Source of the DNA: Lachnotalea glycerini | Lineage (GTDB): Bacteria; Bacillota; Clostridia; Lachnospirales; Lachnospiraceae | Reading direction: 5' to 3' | Assembly (NCBI RefSeq): GCF_003201285.1 | Contig: NZ_QICS01000007.1 | Location: forward strand, 124,001 to 188,000 | Length of the DNA: 64,000 nt | Shown here: piece after piece, positions 48,682 through 60,198 of the stretch | Layout of the letters: each line of letters starts with the position of its first letter | Position numbering within the stretch: position 1 is the first letter of the stretch | Notes under the pieces: generated by a model | Told to the model about the DNA's origin: nothing | What the model saw: the letters and a program-made list of their open reading frames with translations, nothing else | Databases searched by the model: none | Translations under genes and position numbers: made by a program

Positions 48682-49547
48682 TCTATATGCTCCCACCTTT
48701 CACTAAACTTTTGATATAATCCTGAAATAGCAACCAATAATATGGTAAATACTAGATTGACAGCGACTGACATAGAATAACGTCCTGCAGACATTTCATT
48801 CATTATCAAAGTACCAAAACTTTCTGTTGAATTTCCCGGACCACCAGATGTCATAACATAAATTAAATCAAACATTTTGAGCCCGTAAATCAAACTAAAC
48901 AAAATGTTAACATTCACAGTAGGCATAATGAGCGGTAATGTTATATTTTTAAATAATTTCCATTCAGAGGCTCCGTCTATTTTAGCTGCTTCAAAATAAT
49001 CAGTGGATACGGACTGCATCCCAGCTAATGTTATAATAATTGCATAGCCTATGTTTCTCCAAATTTCTGCAAAACATATTGCAAATATTGCACTCCACCG
49101 ACTTCCAAGCCACTGAATACTATCAATTCCTAATGCATTTAAAATATTATTGATCGTACCATGTCTTGTCTGAAAAACAGCTGTAAATATAAGTCCAACT
49201 ACTAAAGCAGAAAAAATAGCCGGAATAAAGTATACTGTACGAAGAGCTGTTCTGCTTCGTATATTTCTATTTAAAATATAAGCAAAGACAAAACCAAGGA
49301 TTGTAACTACAATAGTTTTTATACCTGCATAAATTAATGTATTTACAAAAGCGATTGGTACCTTTCTGTTTTTTAACACTTCAACAAGATTATCCAATCC
49401 TACAAATTTAAGGGAATTGGTTCTGGCAGCACTCCAGTTTGTAAATGCATATATATACCCAATTGTTGATGGTATTATAAAAAATATAATAAACACTGCT
49501 ACAGATGCAACAATCATATAGAGTGGGTATATTTTTTTTCTATTCAT
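48678..49547 (-). CDS. Sugar ABC transporter permease, MalF-like
   Basis: This is a 289-residue permease with the coupling loop QSVSTDYFEAAKIDGASEWKLFKNITLP. The ATG at 49547 has GGAGGT 5 bases upstream; the ATG at 49559 overlaps this site. It partners the downstream permease and the upstream binding protein. Confidence 0.9.
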   Translation of the reverse strand: MNRKKIYPLYMIVASVAVFIIFFIIPSTIGYIYAFTNWSAARTNSLKFVGLDNLVEVLKNRKVPIAFVNTLIYAGIKTIVVTILGFVFAYILNRNIRSRTALRTVYFIPAIFSALVVGLIFTAVFQTRHGTINNILNALGIDSIQWLGSRWSAIFAICFAEIWRNIGYAIIITLAGMQSVSTDYFEAAKIDGASEWKLFKNITLPLIMPTVNVNILFSLIYGLKMFDLIYVMTSGGPGNSTESFGTLIMNEMSAGRYSMSVAVNLVFTILLVAISGLYQKFSERWEHIE

Positions 49548-49673
49548 AGTTACCTCCATTCATTCGATTCACACACACATCAACTGGTAGGCGTAAAAAG
49601 TTCTTGCACACCCATCCTTTAATTTCCAGTGTCTAGACTTGATTTATAATGTCTTAATTTTACCTATTTGAAA

Positions 49674-50981
49674 TTATTTTTTAAAGGATTCCAGTGTTGC
49701 GATGCGATCTTCATCTAATCGTTTTAAGCACTCGTCAACCGTGATATTTCCACTCATTAATTCCTGAATTGCTTTTCCGCCTTCTGTCTGAGAAAATCCT
49801 ATAATTTGAGGTTGCGCAACCGATGCATTCCCTAATTTATCAATCAGATCTTTTGCCTTATTATATTGTATAGAAGGAGTATTTGTTGTTTGCTGTTTAA
49901 ATACAGGTGTTGTTGCAATCCCTTCAAATGCTTTATTATAATTATACGGATCTGCCATAAACTTTATAAACTCCAAAGCAGTCTCTACATTTTCTCCATT
50001 TTTGTTGACCATCATCAAATTAACATTTGGCCCTTCAAAGGTTCCGTCATCAATAGTTCCCATAAATACAGGCATTAAACCAAAATCATCCTTTTTATAA
50101 GTATAGGAATCATTATCAAAATCTGTATCGAACCAAGTGTCCCAGCAAAACATCATTGCCGCTTTCCCTTCACCCAATACTTCACTCGTATAATCCCATG
50201 TGTCCGTCATATAGCTTTCACCAAACCAGCCTCGTTCTGCTGCTTTCTTAAACCAATTCAGCATATCCTTTATTTGGGGAATATCTGAATAAGTAATTGT
50301 ATTGCTGTTTAACTGTTCAATCAGCTTGGTTCCATCATCACCGCTAAAAATAGGGTCAAAAGCATATTGGTATAGAATCGGCCATGCATCCGAAGCCGCC
50401 AAATATATTGGCTGAATACCCACTTCCACTAACTTGTCACAAATAGCATCAAATTCCTCCTGTGTGGTAGGTACTGATAATCCTTGATCTTCAAAAATTT
50501 TAGTATTGTAAAAGCATCCTGAAATCGATGCTTCCCAGAATGGAAGACCATAAATTTTACCATTCACTTTTGTCTGTGGAAGAACGGTTTCATTAATATC
50601 TGATACCCACTCTGCTTCTGTAAAGTCATAAAAATTTTCTTCACAATTGAAATTTAATAAATTACTATTTCCAAAGTGAATATACAAATCTGGTATGTCC
50701 CCTGTAGTAAATTTGGTCAATGCAATCGTTTCCGCATTATTTGTATCCAATCCTTGAACATCAATTTTATTACCTGATTCTGCTTCATAAAGATCAATAA
50801 TCTTTGTCATATATGGTTTAGCAAGATCATCTGCATTTCCATATAAAGTTAAAGTTACACCACTACCAGCACTCTCCTCATTTGATTCATTTGAGTCATT
50901 TGATTCAGTACTGTTTCCGCATCCAATTAAAAGGGTAGCTGCAAAAATTCCAGTTAAAAATAGTGCTAATTTCTTTTTCAT
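49674..50981 (-). CDS. Sugar-binding lipoprotein of ABC importer
   Basis: This is a 435-residue binding protein with lipobox LIGC (about residue 21) and a Ser/Glu/Asn-rich linker. The MalE-type fold is indicated by LTLYGNADDLAKPYMTKIIDLYEAESGNKIDV, IYGLPFWEASISGCFYNTKIFEDQGLSVP and AMMFCWDTWF. AGGAGG is about 8 bases before the ATG. It is the first gene of the operon: binding protein, two permeases, fucosidase. As usual, the ATPase is encoded elsewhere. Confidence 0.92.
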   Translation of the reverse strand: MKKKLALFLTGIFAATLLIGCGNSTESNDSNESNEESAGSGVTLTLYGNADDLAKPYMTKIIDLYEAESGNKIDVQGLDTNNAETIALTKFTTGDIPDLYIHFGNSNLLNFNCEENFYDFTEAEWVSDINETVLPQTKVNGKIYGLPFWEASISGCFYNTKIFEDQGLSVPTTQEEFDAICDKLVEVGIQPIYLAASDAWPILYQYAFDPIFSGDDGTKLIEQLNSNTITYSDIPQIKDMLNWFKKAAERGWFGESYMTDTWDYTSEVLGEGKAAMMFCWDTWFDTDFDNDSYTYKKDDFGLMPVFMGTIDDGTFEGPNVNLMMVNKNGENVETALEFIKFMADPYNYNKAFEGIATTPVFKQQTTNTPSIQYNKAKDLIDKLGNASVAQPQIIGFSQTEGGKAIQELMSGNITVDECLKRLDEDRIATLESFKK

Positions 50982-51135
50982 TTCTTTATCCTCCTCTTAT
51001 CATCGTTTGATATGAATCAAGTTATTAATGCTACATTTATCTTATATAATATGGCTTTGAAAGTCCATGGACAAACTTCAAAATGTCTTTATAAAATATG
51101 CATATTTTATACAACAAAAAATTATTGAGCATTCA

Positions 51136-51164
51136 TTGACTTTAATAAAAAATTCTATTATACT
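51136..51164 (+). promoter_or_regulatory. Promoter of the second YesMN operon
   Basis: TTGACT (51136-51141) and TATACT (51159-51164) are separated by 17 bases, 112 bases before the kinase start. Confidence 0.75.
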
Positions 51165-51275
51165 GAAAAAAATCAGCAAAGGAGTAACTTCATTTTTAAG
51201 CAGTCTATACCATATGATAATTATATATATTTTAAGTTAGCACCTAATAAATTTCACCTAAAAAGGAGTATACTT

Positions 51276-53072
51276 ATGTTTAAAAGAAACTTTCAGATAA
51301 CCTTGTATTTATCTTGTTGTTTCATAATTACCTTGGCTATGTCTGCTTGTGCTTTTTTATTTTATCAGTATAATTCTCAATTAATGATAAATAACTTAAA
51401 AAATAACACTGCGAGTACTTTGGTTCTTCTTGATATGCAGCTAAATAACGTATTAAGTGATATGAATTCTTCCCTAAAAACCATTCAGACTTCAGATAAC
51501 TTCTTAAATATTATTCAACAAATCCCTTACTCTGATGCTAATTATTTTGCCTCGCAGCCTTCACAATCTTCCAATATGAAGAATATTTTTCGTACCATAC
51601 TTTATTCTAAATCAAGCGATCGTTGCATTCATTATATTAGTAACAATTTAGACAATGTTGGTACTAGTGTTTCTAATTCCAGTGCTTATTTTGGCAAAGT
51701 TAAGCTTCGTTCAAATGACGATTTGCTGCATCTTTTAGAAGCTAAGAATTACGAGGCTTTCCTTCTTCCTCACCAAGATTATTGGTTCAGCAAGGAGAAT
51801 CAAGTTATTTCTGTTGTTCGTTGGGTACGCAGTACCTATCAAAGCTATGGTATTTTGGAATATACAATCCAAATGTCCGAAATCAAAAAATTATTAACCA
51901 TGTCCGATAATAACCAAAAAGAATATGAATTTATGATATTGGACGAAAATAATAACTTTATTTATAGTTCAGATGATCTTTTAGATACGGAAGCTGTATT
52001 AAATGTTTATCAGAAGAATCAATCTAATTCTACTCACAACACATTTTTTGTAAATAACTCTTATATTGCTTCCGAAAAAACTTTTTCTTTGACCAATTGG
52101 AAATTGATTCTGATACGTAATATTTCCGATTTAACCATGGAAATTCATAAACTCATAAAAATAACTATTTTTACGTTTTTTGTAATATTTATTGTAGTAG
52201 CTCTGTTTCTATACGTTTTAACACGTTATCTAACGAATCCTTTACGCAGTCTTTGTAAACAATTACTAACTTGTAAACTAAGTCCTGATGTTAAAATAAA
52301 TGTAGCTACTGAAAGTAATGAGATAATTGCATTGACTAATACTATACAAGATATTTTAAGCCAAATCTATATTCAGAATAATAAGTTAGTAGAAACTCGA
52401 AAACGTACTTTAAGAGCACACTATGATGCAATGGAAGCACAATTGAACCCTCATTTTCTTTATAATACCCTTTCTGTTATTGGTGCTAGTGCTTTAAATA
52501 CCGGAAATATAACCGTGTCAAAAATGTGTTCTGAATTAGCTAAGCTTTTACGCTATACCATATCCTACAGTGGTAAATCCGTTCCCCTTGAAAATGAGAT
52601 AAATAACATTCAAAGCTACTTATTCATTATGAAGACCCGACATGAGGATGCACTTGAATGCATCTGGGAACTGGATGAGACTATAAATGATATACATGTT
52701 CCTAAGTTAATCTTACAACCTTTGGTAGAAAATTGCTTTCAGCATGGTTTTCAAGATATTGCACCTCCTTGGAAAATAAAAATTAAGTCTTATCAGGCAG
52801 ACGGTAATTGGTATGTGTCTGTAGCAAACAATGGTTCTCCTTTTTCAATTGATAAAAAGGAACAATTATTTCAGCGATTTGAACAATATAAAAATTCATT
52901 TTTCGAAGAATATGATTCCAATCAATTTCTAGAAAAACAAGGTTTTGGACTGGAAAATACAGTAATTCGCCTTCATATATTTTATAGTGGCAATGAATAT
53001 TTCCAGATATCCACTCAGAACCAATGGACAATTATAACAATAGGGAGCAAAATCAATGAACAACAAAATTAA
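51276..53072 (+). CDS. Sensor histidine kinase, YesM-like
   Basis: This is a 598-residue sensor. Helix 1 is at about 9-29, an extracytoplasmic sensor region at about 30-288, helix 2 at about 290-314, then HAMP. The His_kinase domain has LNPHFLYNTLSVIG (His393) and the ATPase domain PLVENCFQHGF and FGLENTVIRL. It is divergent from the fucosidase/ABC operon, which it probably controls in response to an external sugar. Its stop overlaps the start of the regulator gene by 17 bases. Confidence 0.92.
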   Translation: MFKRNFQITLYLSCCFIITLAMSACAFLFYQYNSQLMINNLKNNTASTLVLLDMQLNNVLSDMNSSLKTIQTSDNFLNIIQQIPYSDANYFASQPSQSSNMKNIFRTILYSKSSDRCIHYISNNLDNVGTSVSNSSAYFGKVKLRSNDDLLHLLEAKNYEAFLLPHQDYWFSKENQVISVVRWVRSTYQSYGILEYTIQMSEIKKLLTMSDNNQKEYEFMILDENNNFIYSSDDLLDTEAVLNVYQKNQSNSTHNTFFVNNSYIASEKTFSLTNWKLILIRNISDLTMEIHKLIKITIFTFFVIFIVVALFLYVLTRYLTNPLRSLCKQLLTCKLSPDVKINVATESNEIIALTNTIQDILSQIYIQNNKLVETRKRTLRAHYDAMEAQLNPHFLYNTLSVIGASALNTGNITVSKMCSELAKLLRYTISYSGKSVPLENEINNIQSYLFIMKTRHEDALECIWELDETINDIHVPKLILQPLVENCFQHGFQDIAPPWKIKIKSYQADGNWYVSVANNGSPFSIDKKEQLFQRFEQYKNSFFEEYDSNQFLEKQGFGLENTVIRLHIFYSGNEYFQISTQNQWTIITIGSKINEQQN

Positions 53073-54579
53073 AGTATTGATTGTGGAAGATGAACCCATG
53101 ATTGCACGTGGTATTGAAACAATGATCTCTCAATATAGCAATGGTTTCAAAGTAATTGGAATTTGCAGAAATGGACTAGAAGGATTAGAAAAAATTAAAG
53201 CTGCATTTCCTAATCTTGTATTTACTGATATTCGTATGCCTGTAATGGATGGACTTGATATGATAAAAGGAGCAAATCAACTTGAACAGGTTCCCCATTT
53301 TATCATATTAACTGGATATGAAGAGTTTACTTATGCTCAGTCTGCTCTTCATCTGGGTGTAAAGAATTATCTTTTAAAACCTTTGGAATTTGATTCTCTT
53401 TTAAATACACTGAATGATTTCAAAAAATCCTATTACGCAGAAATCCGCCAACACCAAAATAAATGTATCCGTGATTTGATCTATAACGGAAACTTCATTT
53501 CAAATTCTTCTGTTTTAGACGGTTATTATATTACTTTTCTATTTATTTATTATGGTTTCGTAATCGACAATACTTATGATGAATTAAATATAAGCCGTGA
53601 ATTAGTTAAAAATTTGGACCTTTCCTTTATCGCAGATATCGAGAAGCAACAGAATATATGGATTTATTGTAATAAAGGCAGACATTATAATGAATGTATT
53701 TTTACAATTGTAAGCTGTAGTGATTTAAAATGTACCTTATCGCCCATAATTACTGCTTTTCAATCCCATATTGAAACTACTGAAAGTTATCGAAATATTG
53801 TAGTATCAAAAACAACAAATAATATTTCAACACTATCCACTATTATGAATGAGTGTTGTGTCTACGCGCTTTCAACTATTCCTTTCGGCGTTAGTAAAAC
53901 TATGATAGACAAGAATCAAGTTAATACAGATCCTATTTTTGTATCCTTAGAGGTACAACAATTATGTCAACAAATTCCTTCAAAAGCTACGAAAGAAATT
54001 GTTGAATCTTTTTGTATTAAAACAATTGACTGGTGGAGAACAAAACAAATTGCACAATTTCAGCTTCATAATGATTTACGTTATATTTTGAGCCAGATGC
54101 TGCAAAAAAGTTCAACACTATTAACTTCTTACCTAAGTGCTACTGAAATGATTAGCATCTCAGATAATTTCGATGCTTTATATGATAACCTACTCCATTC
54201 ACTATATTTAATATTCAATCTGTCTGATCAAACGCAGAAAAAAGACTCTTTGGCTATCGTCCAAAGAGTTAAAAAATATTTAGATCAAAATTATACGCAA
54301 CCAATTACCTACAAGGATTTTTATGAACTTTTTGGTTATAATGAAAAATATATCTCTTTGCTTTTTAAAACAGAATATAATATTTCTCCTAGTAAATATG
54401 TGAGCAAACTGCGTATTGAGTTATCAAAACAACTTTTAATGGAGCATCCACAGATGACTTTAAAAGAAGTTGCTGAGTTATCTGGTTTCGCAGACTCTTT
54501 CTATTTTAGCCGTGTCTTTAAAGTAAGCGAAGGGGTGTCTCCAAGTAATTTTCAAAAAAATTATTTTCAGAATTACTAA
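53056..54579 (+). CDS. Response regulator, YesN-like (REC + AraC HTH)
   Basis: This is a 507-residue regulator. The receiver domain has VEDEPMIARG, Asp58 in VFTDIRMPVMDG, and NYLLKPLEF. The C-terminal AraC helix-turn-helix includes LFGYNEKYISLLFKTEYNISPSKY and ELSGFADSFYFSRVFKVSEGVSPSNF. The middle region has no recognised fold. It is translated in overlap with its kinase and probably activates the divergent importer/fucosidase operon. Confidence 0.93.
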   Translation: MNNKIKVLIVEDEPMIARGIETMISQYSNGFKVIGICRNGLEGLEKIKAAFPNLVFTDIRMPVMDGLDMIKGANQLEQVPHFIILTGYEEFTYAQSALHLGVKNYLLKPLEFDSLLNTLNDFKKSYYAEIRQHQNKCIRDLIYNGNFISNSSVLDGYYITFLFIYYGFVIDNTYDELNISRELVKNLDLSFIADIEKQQNIWIYCNKGRHYNECIFTIVSCSDLKCTLSPIITAFQSHIETTESYRNIVVSKTTNNISTLSTIMNECCVYALSTIPFGVSKTMIDKNQVNTDPIFVSLEVQQLCQQIPSKATKEIVESFCIKTIDWWRTKQIAQFQLHNDLRYILSQMLQKSSTLLTSYLSATEMISISDNFDALYDNLLHSLYLIFNLSDQTQKKDSLAIVQRVKKYLDQNYTQPITYKDFYELFGYNEKYISLLFKTEYNISPSKYVSKLRIELSKQLLMEHPQMTLKEVAELSGFADSFYFSRVFKVSEGVSPSNFQKNYFQNY

Positions 54580-54600
54580 ACAGGTCAAATACTTTCAATT

Positions 54601-54643
54601 GAAACAGCTACTAATCTTCTCGTAAAGAATTAGTAGCTGTTTC
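54601..54643 (+). terminator. Terminator of the second YesMN operon
   Basis: A perfect 15-bp stem (GAAACAGCTACTAAT and its complement) with a 13-base loop is followed by TTTCATAAT on the plus strand. It lies between convergent genes and may also act on the cellulase gene. Confidence 0.85.
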
Positions 54644-54685
54644 TTTCATAATAAAATGCCTGCTCTTATTATTAATCTTTATTGA

Positions 54686-57349
54686 TTATGGCTCAATTCC
54701 CCATGCAAGACTGCCTGCAATATAAGCAGTTACATTTTGAGTATCTGTATATTCATTAGCAGATGTTATGAAAGAATAATCATCCGTTTGATTATAATTA
54801 CTCCAATCTGCCTTTGAAAATCGTATCTGAACTTCTACTGCATTTCCAGGTGAAATCTCTCCTGCTGCATCACTAAAACCAATTTCAACGTAGTGATCTG
54901 CCCCTTTGGCTGCTGTATCTAATTTACCAAAAGCACCTGTTATATTGGAATTTCCTACGTTTGACCAGTCACACCAAAAGCTTTGATCCTTTTCACCATC
55001 AATCGTATAATAATATCTTAGTTTAACATCCGAAAGATCTAGACTGGTATCTCCTGTATTAAGTACCTTAATCTTTGAAGCAATTCCATTGGCTGAAGCT
55101 TGGGAATTAACATTATACATTGAAACCTCAACATCCCCTGATGTTACGACAGAAGAATCTGAAACATTAACTGCCAATGTAGAATCTGTCCCTGCGCTAA
55201 ATGCAAAGGTAAGATTCAATTTTCCGCTATTTTGTGCTGCCAGATATTCTTTTCGAATCGTAACATTATTACCATTTACTAAATAATCTTCATTCCCTGC
55301 TAAAGCAGTACTTCCATTTTTAATTCCCACAAATGTATTACCATTTAGTGTAAGTGCTACAGAAATATCTTTCTGATTACTTTCTGCCTTATCAAAAGAA
55401 ACTGATTTTACTGAAATTGAAGAATTTTTGCTAATCTCTCCCGTACTGGCACCTGGTTCATTTCCAAATACCTTTACACCATCATCATAAACCGGGATAT
55501 AAGAGGATTTGGCAACACTTCCTGTCTTCAATCCTGTGAATGAGAAATCATTTGTGAATTCATACGCAGATGGGGCTGTAATTCTAAATTGAACCTCTTT
55601 TTTACATTCTGAATTTCCTCCCGGATATATCTTAGTTCCTGTAAAATCAGCATCTACGTAATATATATTATTTTCTTTATCCCAAGGCTTTAGCTGAGAT
55701 AAAACTGCACCCTCGTTTAAGTTATTTGTCACTTTAAAATCACTGACACTGTAACCTGCATTGATCGCTTTTGTTATATCAACAAAATAACGGAAAGAAA
55801 GCTTATCTCCCATTTTTGCCGGCCAGCCAGATTGGTTATTAAGAACTGCTTTTATTTCAATAAAGTTAGAGCCTGATGCGTTGACTGATGCCTCAACAAA
55901 ATATTCATCATTGGTTACTTTCTCCATAGCTGTAAAGTTCTCAATAGGTGTACCGCCATAATCCTCATACATTTTAGCCAAAGCGCCTACAAACCCTGCA
56001 TTGTAATCACAAGCAACTTCATTGACAACGTAATTATTGATATCATCTGTATAGTCGTCATTTTTTCCGGGTCCTCCTACCAGTGCACCATAAAGAACAT
56101 GTCTGTGGCTGGTAGGATTAGCCATACTATTTGTCCAAGAACTGTGAGCGGTTCTATGATGTGGATGCTCCGGTGAATTTGTACCAAAGCCAACTACATA
56201 GCTTCTTCCGGTGCTTCCAAGCGCATAATCAATCTGCTGTTTGGCAAATGTATTGTATGTATTTGCCTTCTCTGCACTACATCCAGACCAGTCTGCATAA
56301 ACACTTGCTAAAAATGCAGTAGTTGTTGCGTAACGAAGAGAACCCCACTCTGATAGCCATGCCAGTCCCTTAGGAGTGTAAGTAACTCTTTCTCCATTAT
56401 ATCCAGTCGTCCAAAAATCTAAATGTTGCTCTATATACTTTTTATAAATGGGCTCATCTGTAATCTTAGCCAGTAATAATTCTGCACCATAATGAACATC
56501 ATCCCAATTTTGTCCCCAGCTATAAGCCACGCCTGCACTGCCATTCCAATTATCCACATAACCTTCTGCTTTGTCTAAATATTCTTTTTCACCAGTTGCT
56601 AAATATAGCCAAACCCCTGCCCATGACAATTCATCATAGAAATCACTTGAATTACCATAGAATGTGTTAGCCGCTGTGTAACCTGCATTGCTTTTTGTGT
56701 TATCAGCAAAGGCAAACAGCTCTTTCGCATGGCTGATGCATGTCGCTGCATACTCTTCATCTTCTTCCTTAAAAATCACTGCTGTTGATGCCAACTCTGC
56801 TGCCGCCTGCGCTACTACAGATGAACCAGGATTTGACAAATCTACTTTATAGGAAGGCCTTGACATTTGCATTACCTCTGCTGGTCCCCACCAAGAATGA
56901 TCTGTATTACCGTTTCCTACCTGATAGTAAAATACATTTGCCTCTGGATGACACTTCATTAAATAGTCACTGACCCATTTTATATTATCCATCTGATAAT
57001 CCAATTGTCCACTTTCTATAAGAGCATCCTTAGCTTCGTATACAGACCATGCAAGCATGGTCGCAGAATATGCCATCGGTATATTAAATTTTACATGATC
57101 TCCGGCATCATACCAGCCTCCGGTCAAATCAAGTCCGACATCTGCACCATCTGTAAGTCCTGAATCACCTCTCCAATTATTTCTCGTATTCTCCGGCAGT
57201 TCGCCTGAGCGTTGAAATTCATAAAACATAACTGCTTTTTGAAGTGCCTCTCCATAATTATAGTTAGCAGCCTCTGCCTTTATCCCCTGTACTGGCAATA
57301 ACGTACACACAAGTGCTGCAGCTACTAATTTACTCCAAGATTTTCTCAT
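54686..57349 (-). CDS. Secreted processive cellulase, GH9-CBM3c-X2-CBM3
   Basis: This is an 887-residue secreted enzyme with a signal peptide ending near AEA-AN. The GH9 catalytic domain (to about 470) has [16 protein letters not shown] (catalytic aspartates), [10 protein letters not shown] and [20 protein letters not shown] (catalytic Glu). A fused CBM3c follows (about 480-635), then an X2 Ig-like module (about 645-735) and a cellulose-binding CBM3 in the last 150 residues. There is no dockerin or S-layer motif, so the enzyme is free. The ATG at 57349 has GGAGG 5 bases upstream; the ATG at 57361 overlaps it. This gene follows the GH48 exocellulase, a classic synergistic pair. Confidence 0.94.
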   Translation of the reverse strand: MRKSWSKLVAAALVCTLLPVQGIKAEAANYNYGEALQKAVMFYEFQRSGELPENTRNNWRGDSGLTDGADVGLDLTGGWYDAGDHVKFNIPMAYSATMLAWSVYEAKDALIESGQLDYQMDNIKWVSDYLMKCHPEANVFYYQVGNGNTDHSWWGPAEVMQMSRPSYKVDLSNPGSSVVAQAAAELASTAVIFKEEDEEYAATCISHAKELFAFADNTKSNAGYTAANTFYGNSSDFYDELSWAGVWLYLATGEKEYLDKAEGYVDNWNGSAGVAYSWGQNWDDVHYGAELLLAKITDEPIYKKYIEQHLDFWTTGYNGERVTYTPKGLAWLSEWGSLRYATTTAFLASVYADWSGCSAEKANTYNTFAKQQIDYALGSTGRSYVVGFGTNSPEHPHHRTAHSSWTNSMANPTSHRHVLYGALVGGPGKNDDYTDDINNYVVNEVACDYNAGFVGALAKMYEDYGGTPIENFTAMEKVTNDEYFVEASVNASGSNFIEIKAVLNNQSGWPAKMGDKLSFRYFVDITKAINAGYSVSDFKVTNNLNEGAVLSQLKPWDKENNIYYVDADFTGTKIYPGGNSECKKEVQFRITAPSAYEFTNDFSFTGLKTGSVAKSSYIPVYDDGVKVFGNEPGASTGEISKNSSISVKSVSFDKAESNQKDISVALTLNGNTFVGIKNGSTALAGNEDYLVNGNNVTIRKEYLAAQNSGKLNLTFAFSAGTDSTLAVNVSDSSVVTSGDVEVSMYNVNSQASANGIASKIKVLNTGDTSLDLSDVKLRYYYTIDGEKDQSFWCDWSNVGNSNITGAFGKLDTAAKGADHYVEIGFSDAAGEISPGNAVEVQIRFSKADWSNYNQTDDYSFITSANEYTDTQNVTAYIAGSLAWGIEP

Positions 57350-57400
57350 ACTTTCCTCCATTCACTCTATTTCTACTTTTCTGTAAAAATATCATAATCA

Positions 57401-57432
57401 TTTCAAAATCACCGCCCCTGCATGGAGCGGTG
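57401..57432 (-). terminator. Terminator-like hairpin between the GH48 and GH9 genes
   Basis: On the minus strand CACCGC-T-CC pairs with GG-G-GCGGTG around a short loop and ATTTTG follows. It lies 58 bases after the GH48 stop and could partly terminate transcription or stabilise the 3' end of the GH48 transcript. Confidence 0.65.
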
Positions 57433-57489
57433 ATAATTTTAATGATAGAAAACTCTCTTTACTACATCATACCAGAGTATTTCTACTTC

Positions 57490-60198
57490 TTATGGTTCAA
57501 TTCCCCATTGGATAGCACCATTAATGTAACCTGTAACTTTTTCTGAATCTGCATAAGACGTATTGGCTGTACTAAATGAATAGTCTCCGTCTTGTGTATA
57601 GTTAGACCAATCTGATTTAGAAAATCTCACTTGTACTTCAAGAGACTGTCCTGCTGCCAAAGTTCCTGCGCCATTACTAAAACCGATTTCAAGATAGTGA
57701 TCAGCCCCTGTTTTAGATGCATCCATCTTAACAAAAGTTCCGGTTACGTTGTTACTACCAACTGTTGACCAATCACACCAGAAACTCTGATCCTTATCAC
57801 CATCAATTGTATAATAATAACGAAGCTTTACATCAGAAAGTGAAATATCACTATCTCCCTCATTATAAATCTTAAATTTAGGAGAAATACCATTTGTCGT
57901 ATTTGAAGTACTTGCATTGTACATTTGTACCTTAATATCTCCTTCTACAGCTTCAGGTACTGAAGAATCGATAACAGATACCTTTAATGCACTGTTCTTT
58001 CCTGCACTAAAATCAAAGGTTAGATTAACGTTTCCAACCGAATATTTTGCTAAATAATCCTTAGAAATGGTTACCACGTTATCATTTACTGTATAGTCAG
58101 TTCCTTTCACTAAAGCATCCTTACCGTTATTGATTGCATCTAAAGTATTTCCGTTTAAAGTTACTTCTACAGAAATGTCCTCAGCAGCATTTTTATCAAA
58201 GGTTGCTTTATTTGTTGAAAGGGTAGAATTACTTTCATTTGTTTCCTCACCAAATAAAATTGAGTATAATCCGTTTGCAATTGCAACATCGCATTGAGCC
58301 CAGAAACGATGGTAATTAATTTCCATGTCAGTGCCTGTATTATATGCGTTTAATAAGTTCTCATAGTTAGGATCATCCTTATACTTAGAACGAATATCAA
58401 GGAATTTAATACCATTCTTAATTTCATCACCATTTGGCATTGTTCCTGTAAAGCCTTCCGGAACATAAACCTCCTGTTCAAAATAACGTGTAGGATCTAT
58501 ATATTCAGTACATGATACACCCTTTTCATCACGATAAAGTGTCCAGGTTCTATCAAGTAATTCTTTGGCAAGAACACGAGATTCATCATCACCAGATGCT
58601 TTACTATAATATAATAATGTATTGGCAAGTGAACCTACAATACCAAGGTCTGTTCCGTAAGTTTCTACAGATACATGCAGACCTGAATTACCTGTATAAG
58701 TACCTGTCCAAGTATCAGGCTGACCTGTCCAAGCTATTTTACCAGGAATTTGGAACGTACCATCACTGTTTAATTTAACAACTGTTTTAACCCAACTTAC
58801 CCATTTATCCATGATATCTTTCGCTCTGGTATCTCCGGTCTGATAATAATACTCAGCTACACGCTGCATTGACCATGTCTGCATACCAAACCACGTATTA
58901 CTTCCAGGATCACTGTAAACAGGATTTTCTTCATATCCCATACCATAGAAAGTCGAAACATTTGAAGGTAATGTTTCATAACGTCCATTGTAAGAGTTGC
59001 TCGCTCCACCTGCAATTGCTCCTTCTGACGACTGAAGCCATTGATAGAATTCTAATTGTCGATCCAAGCTTTCTCCCCAGTCGGTTGCACCGTTTTGAGA
59101 AGCTGGCTTAAATTCTGAATCCTCAGACAGAATCCATGCTGTCATTGGGTTCTGGTATCCGAAATGGTTGTGGCTGCAACCAATCTTCCAAGCCCAGTCA
59201 GCAGTCGTTCCGCCACCCCACGCATAATACCAGGATAATAGATAATGACTTGAATCATAGCCTGTTCCTGCTGTTGATGAATTTCCTATTTTTCTAAAAT
59301 ATTTATCGAACATAGAATAACGCAGATAATCACCCATTTTAGTTGCTTTACTTACATCATCCGACAAATCGACACCATAATCTTTTGCCCATTCATTTGC
59401 CCAATAAGTTGCTTGAACAGCTCTGGCATCAGCATCTGGTGCATTGGTGTACTTAAATTGCTGTGAATAGGAATTGTCTTTGACAAATAAATCCAAGAAT
59501 CCATTTTTACCGCCAAATTTCATAGTTTCATAACAAGGCTGTGGTATTGTTTCAAATACAGATTCCTGTGTACCTCTTTGATATGTATTAATATAGGATG
59601 GTGTTGAAGTTCCGTCTCCTCTTTGTCCAAATCCATACCAGTTGTCTACGTCAAGTAACCAATGCATTCCGTATATCTGTGATGTTCCATAAGTTGAAGT
59701 CAAATCACTGTTAATTGGATCCTTACCAACAGCTGCTCCAAAATCCATTGCTGATGGATATAAATCCGGCTCTTCCCACTCTGCTGCATACGTTGCTGGT
59801 GAATTTGCATTATACTTACTCATACTGCTATTTGGTTGATCTTTATCTCCTGGAATTATGTACTTTTCAGTGATATCCCAAGCATCCTCAAATGAAGAAA
59901 AATCTCCTGAAAATTTACCATACATAGCTTCCAACCACAAATAATAGCTAAAAGCCTCACTAGTTGTAACATGACCATAATCTGGTGCCTCTACAATCAT
60001 AGTTTCTACTGAATGGTATGGGATTCCTTGTTCGCTAAAATATCCATTATCTGAGTCATGCAGATCCTCCCACATTTCCATAAAACGCTCTTCATAAGCA
60101 CTTGTATTATCTGCTTCTGCACCATAGGTTATTGGTTTTGGCACAAGCGAAATCATTAGTGCTGTTAAAACTAACCATGCTACTTTTTTCTTATACAT
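57490..60198 (-). CDS. Secreted exocellulase, GH48-X2-CBM3
   Basis: This is a 902-residue secreted enzyme with a signal peptide ending near TYG-AE. The GH48 catalytic domain (about 30-650) includes [20 protein letters not shown] (the general acid glutamate), [20 protein letters not shown] and [19 protein letters not shown]. An X2 module is at about 658-750 and a CBM3 in the last 150 residues; the CBM3 is close to that of the GH9 enzyme. It degrades cellulose chains from the reducing end. No dockerin is present. Most non-cellulosomal cellulolytic bacteria have one GH48 gene, so it is central for growth on cellulose. GGAGG precedes the start. Confidence 0.96.
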   Translation of the reverse strand: MYKKKVAWLVLTALMISLVPKPITYGAEADNTSAYEERFMEMWEDLHDSDNGYFSEQGIPYHSVETMIVEAPDYGHVTTSEAFSYYLWLEAMYGKFSGDFSSFEDAWDITEKYIIPGDKDQPNSSMSKYNANSPATYAAEWEEPDLYPSAMDFGAAVGKDPINSDLTSTYGTSQIYGMHWLLDVDNWYGFGQRGDGTSTPSYINTYQRGTQESVFETIPQPCYETMKFGGKNGFLDLFVKDNSYSQQFKYTNAPDADARAVQATYWANEWAKDYGVDLSDDVSKATKMGDYLRYSMFDKYFRKIGNSSTAGTGYDSSHYLLSWYYAWGGGTTADWAWKIGCSHNHFGYQNPMTAWILSEDSEFKPASQNGATDWGESLDRQLEFYQWLQSSEGAIAGGASNSYNGRYETLPSNVSTFYGMGYEENPVYSDPGSNTWFGMQTWSMQRVAEYYYQTGDTRAKDIMDKWVSWVKTVVKLNSDGTFQIPGKIAWTGQPDTWTGTYTGNSGLHVSVETYGTDLGIVGSLANTLLYYSKASGDDESRVLAKELLDRTWTLYRDEKGVSCTEYIDPTRYFEQEVYVPEGFTGTMPNGDEIKNGIKFLDIRSKYKDDPNYENLLNAYNTGTDMEINYHRFWAQCDVAIANGLYSILFGEETNESNSTLSTNKATFDKNAAEDISVEVTLNGNTLDAINNGKDALVKGTDYTVNDNVVTISKDYLAKYSVGNVNLTFDFSAGKNSALKVSVIDSSVPEAVEGDIKVQMYNASTSNTTNGISPKFKIYNEGDSDISLSDVKLRYYYTIDGDKDQSFWCDWSTVGSNNVTGTFVKMDASKTGADHYLEIGFSNGAGTLAAGQSLEVQVRFSKSDWSNYTQDGDYSFSTANTSYADSEKVTGYINGAIQWGIEP

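Noticed and set aside
54686-60198. Cellulosomal enzymes
   Set aside because: Neither cellulase has a dockerin, and no scaffoldin or cohesin is seen in the window.
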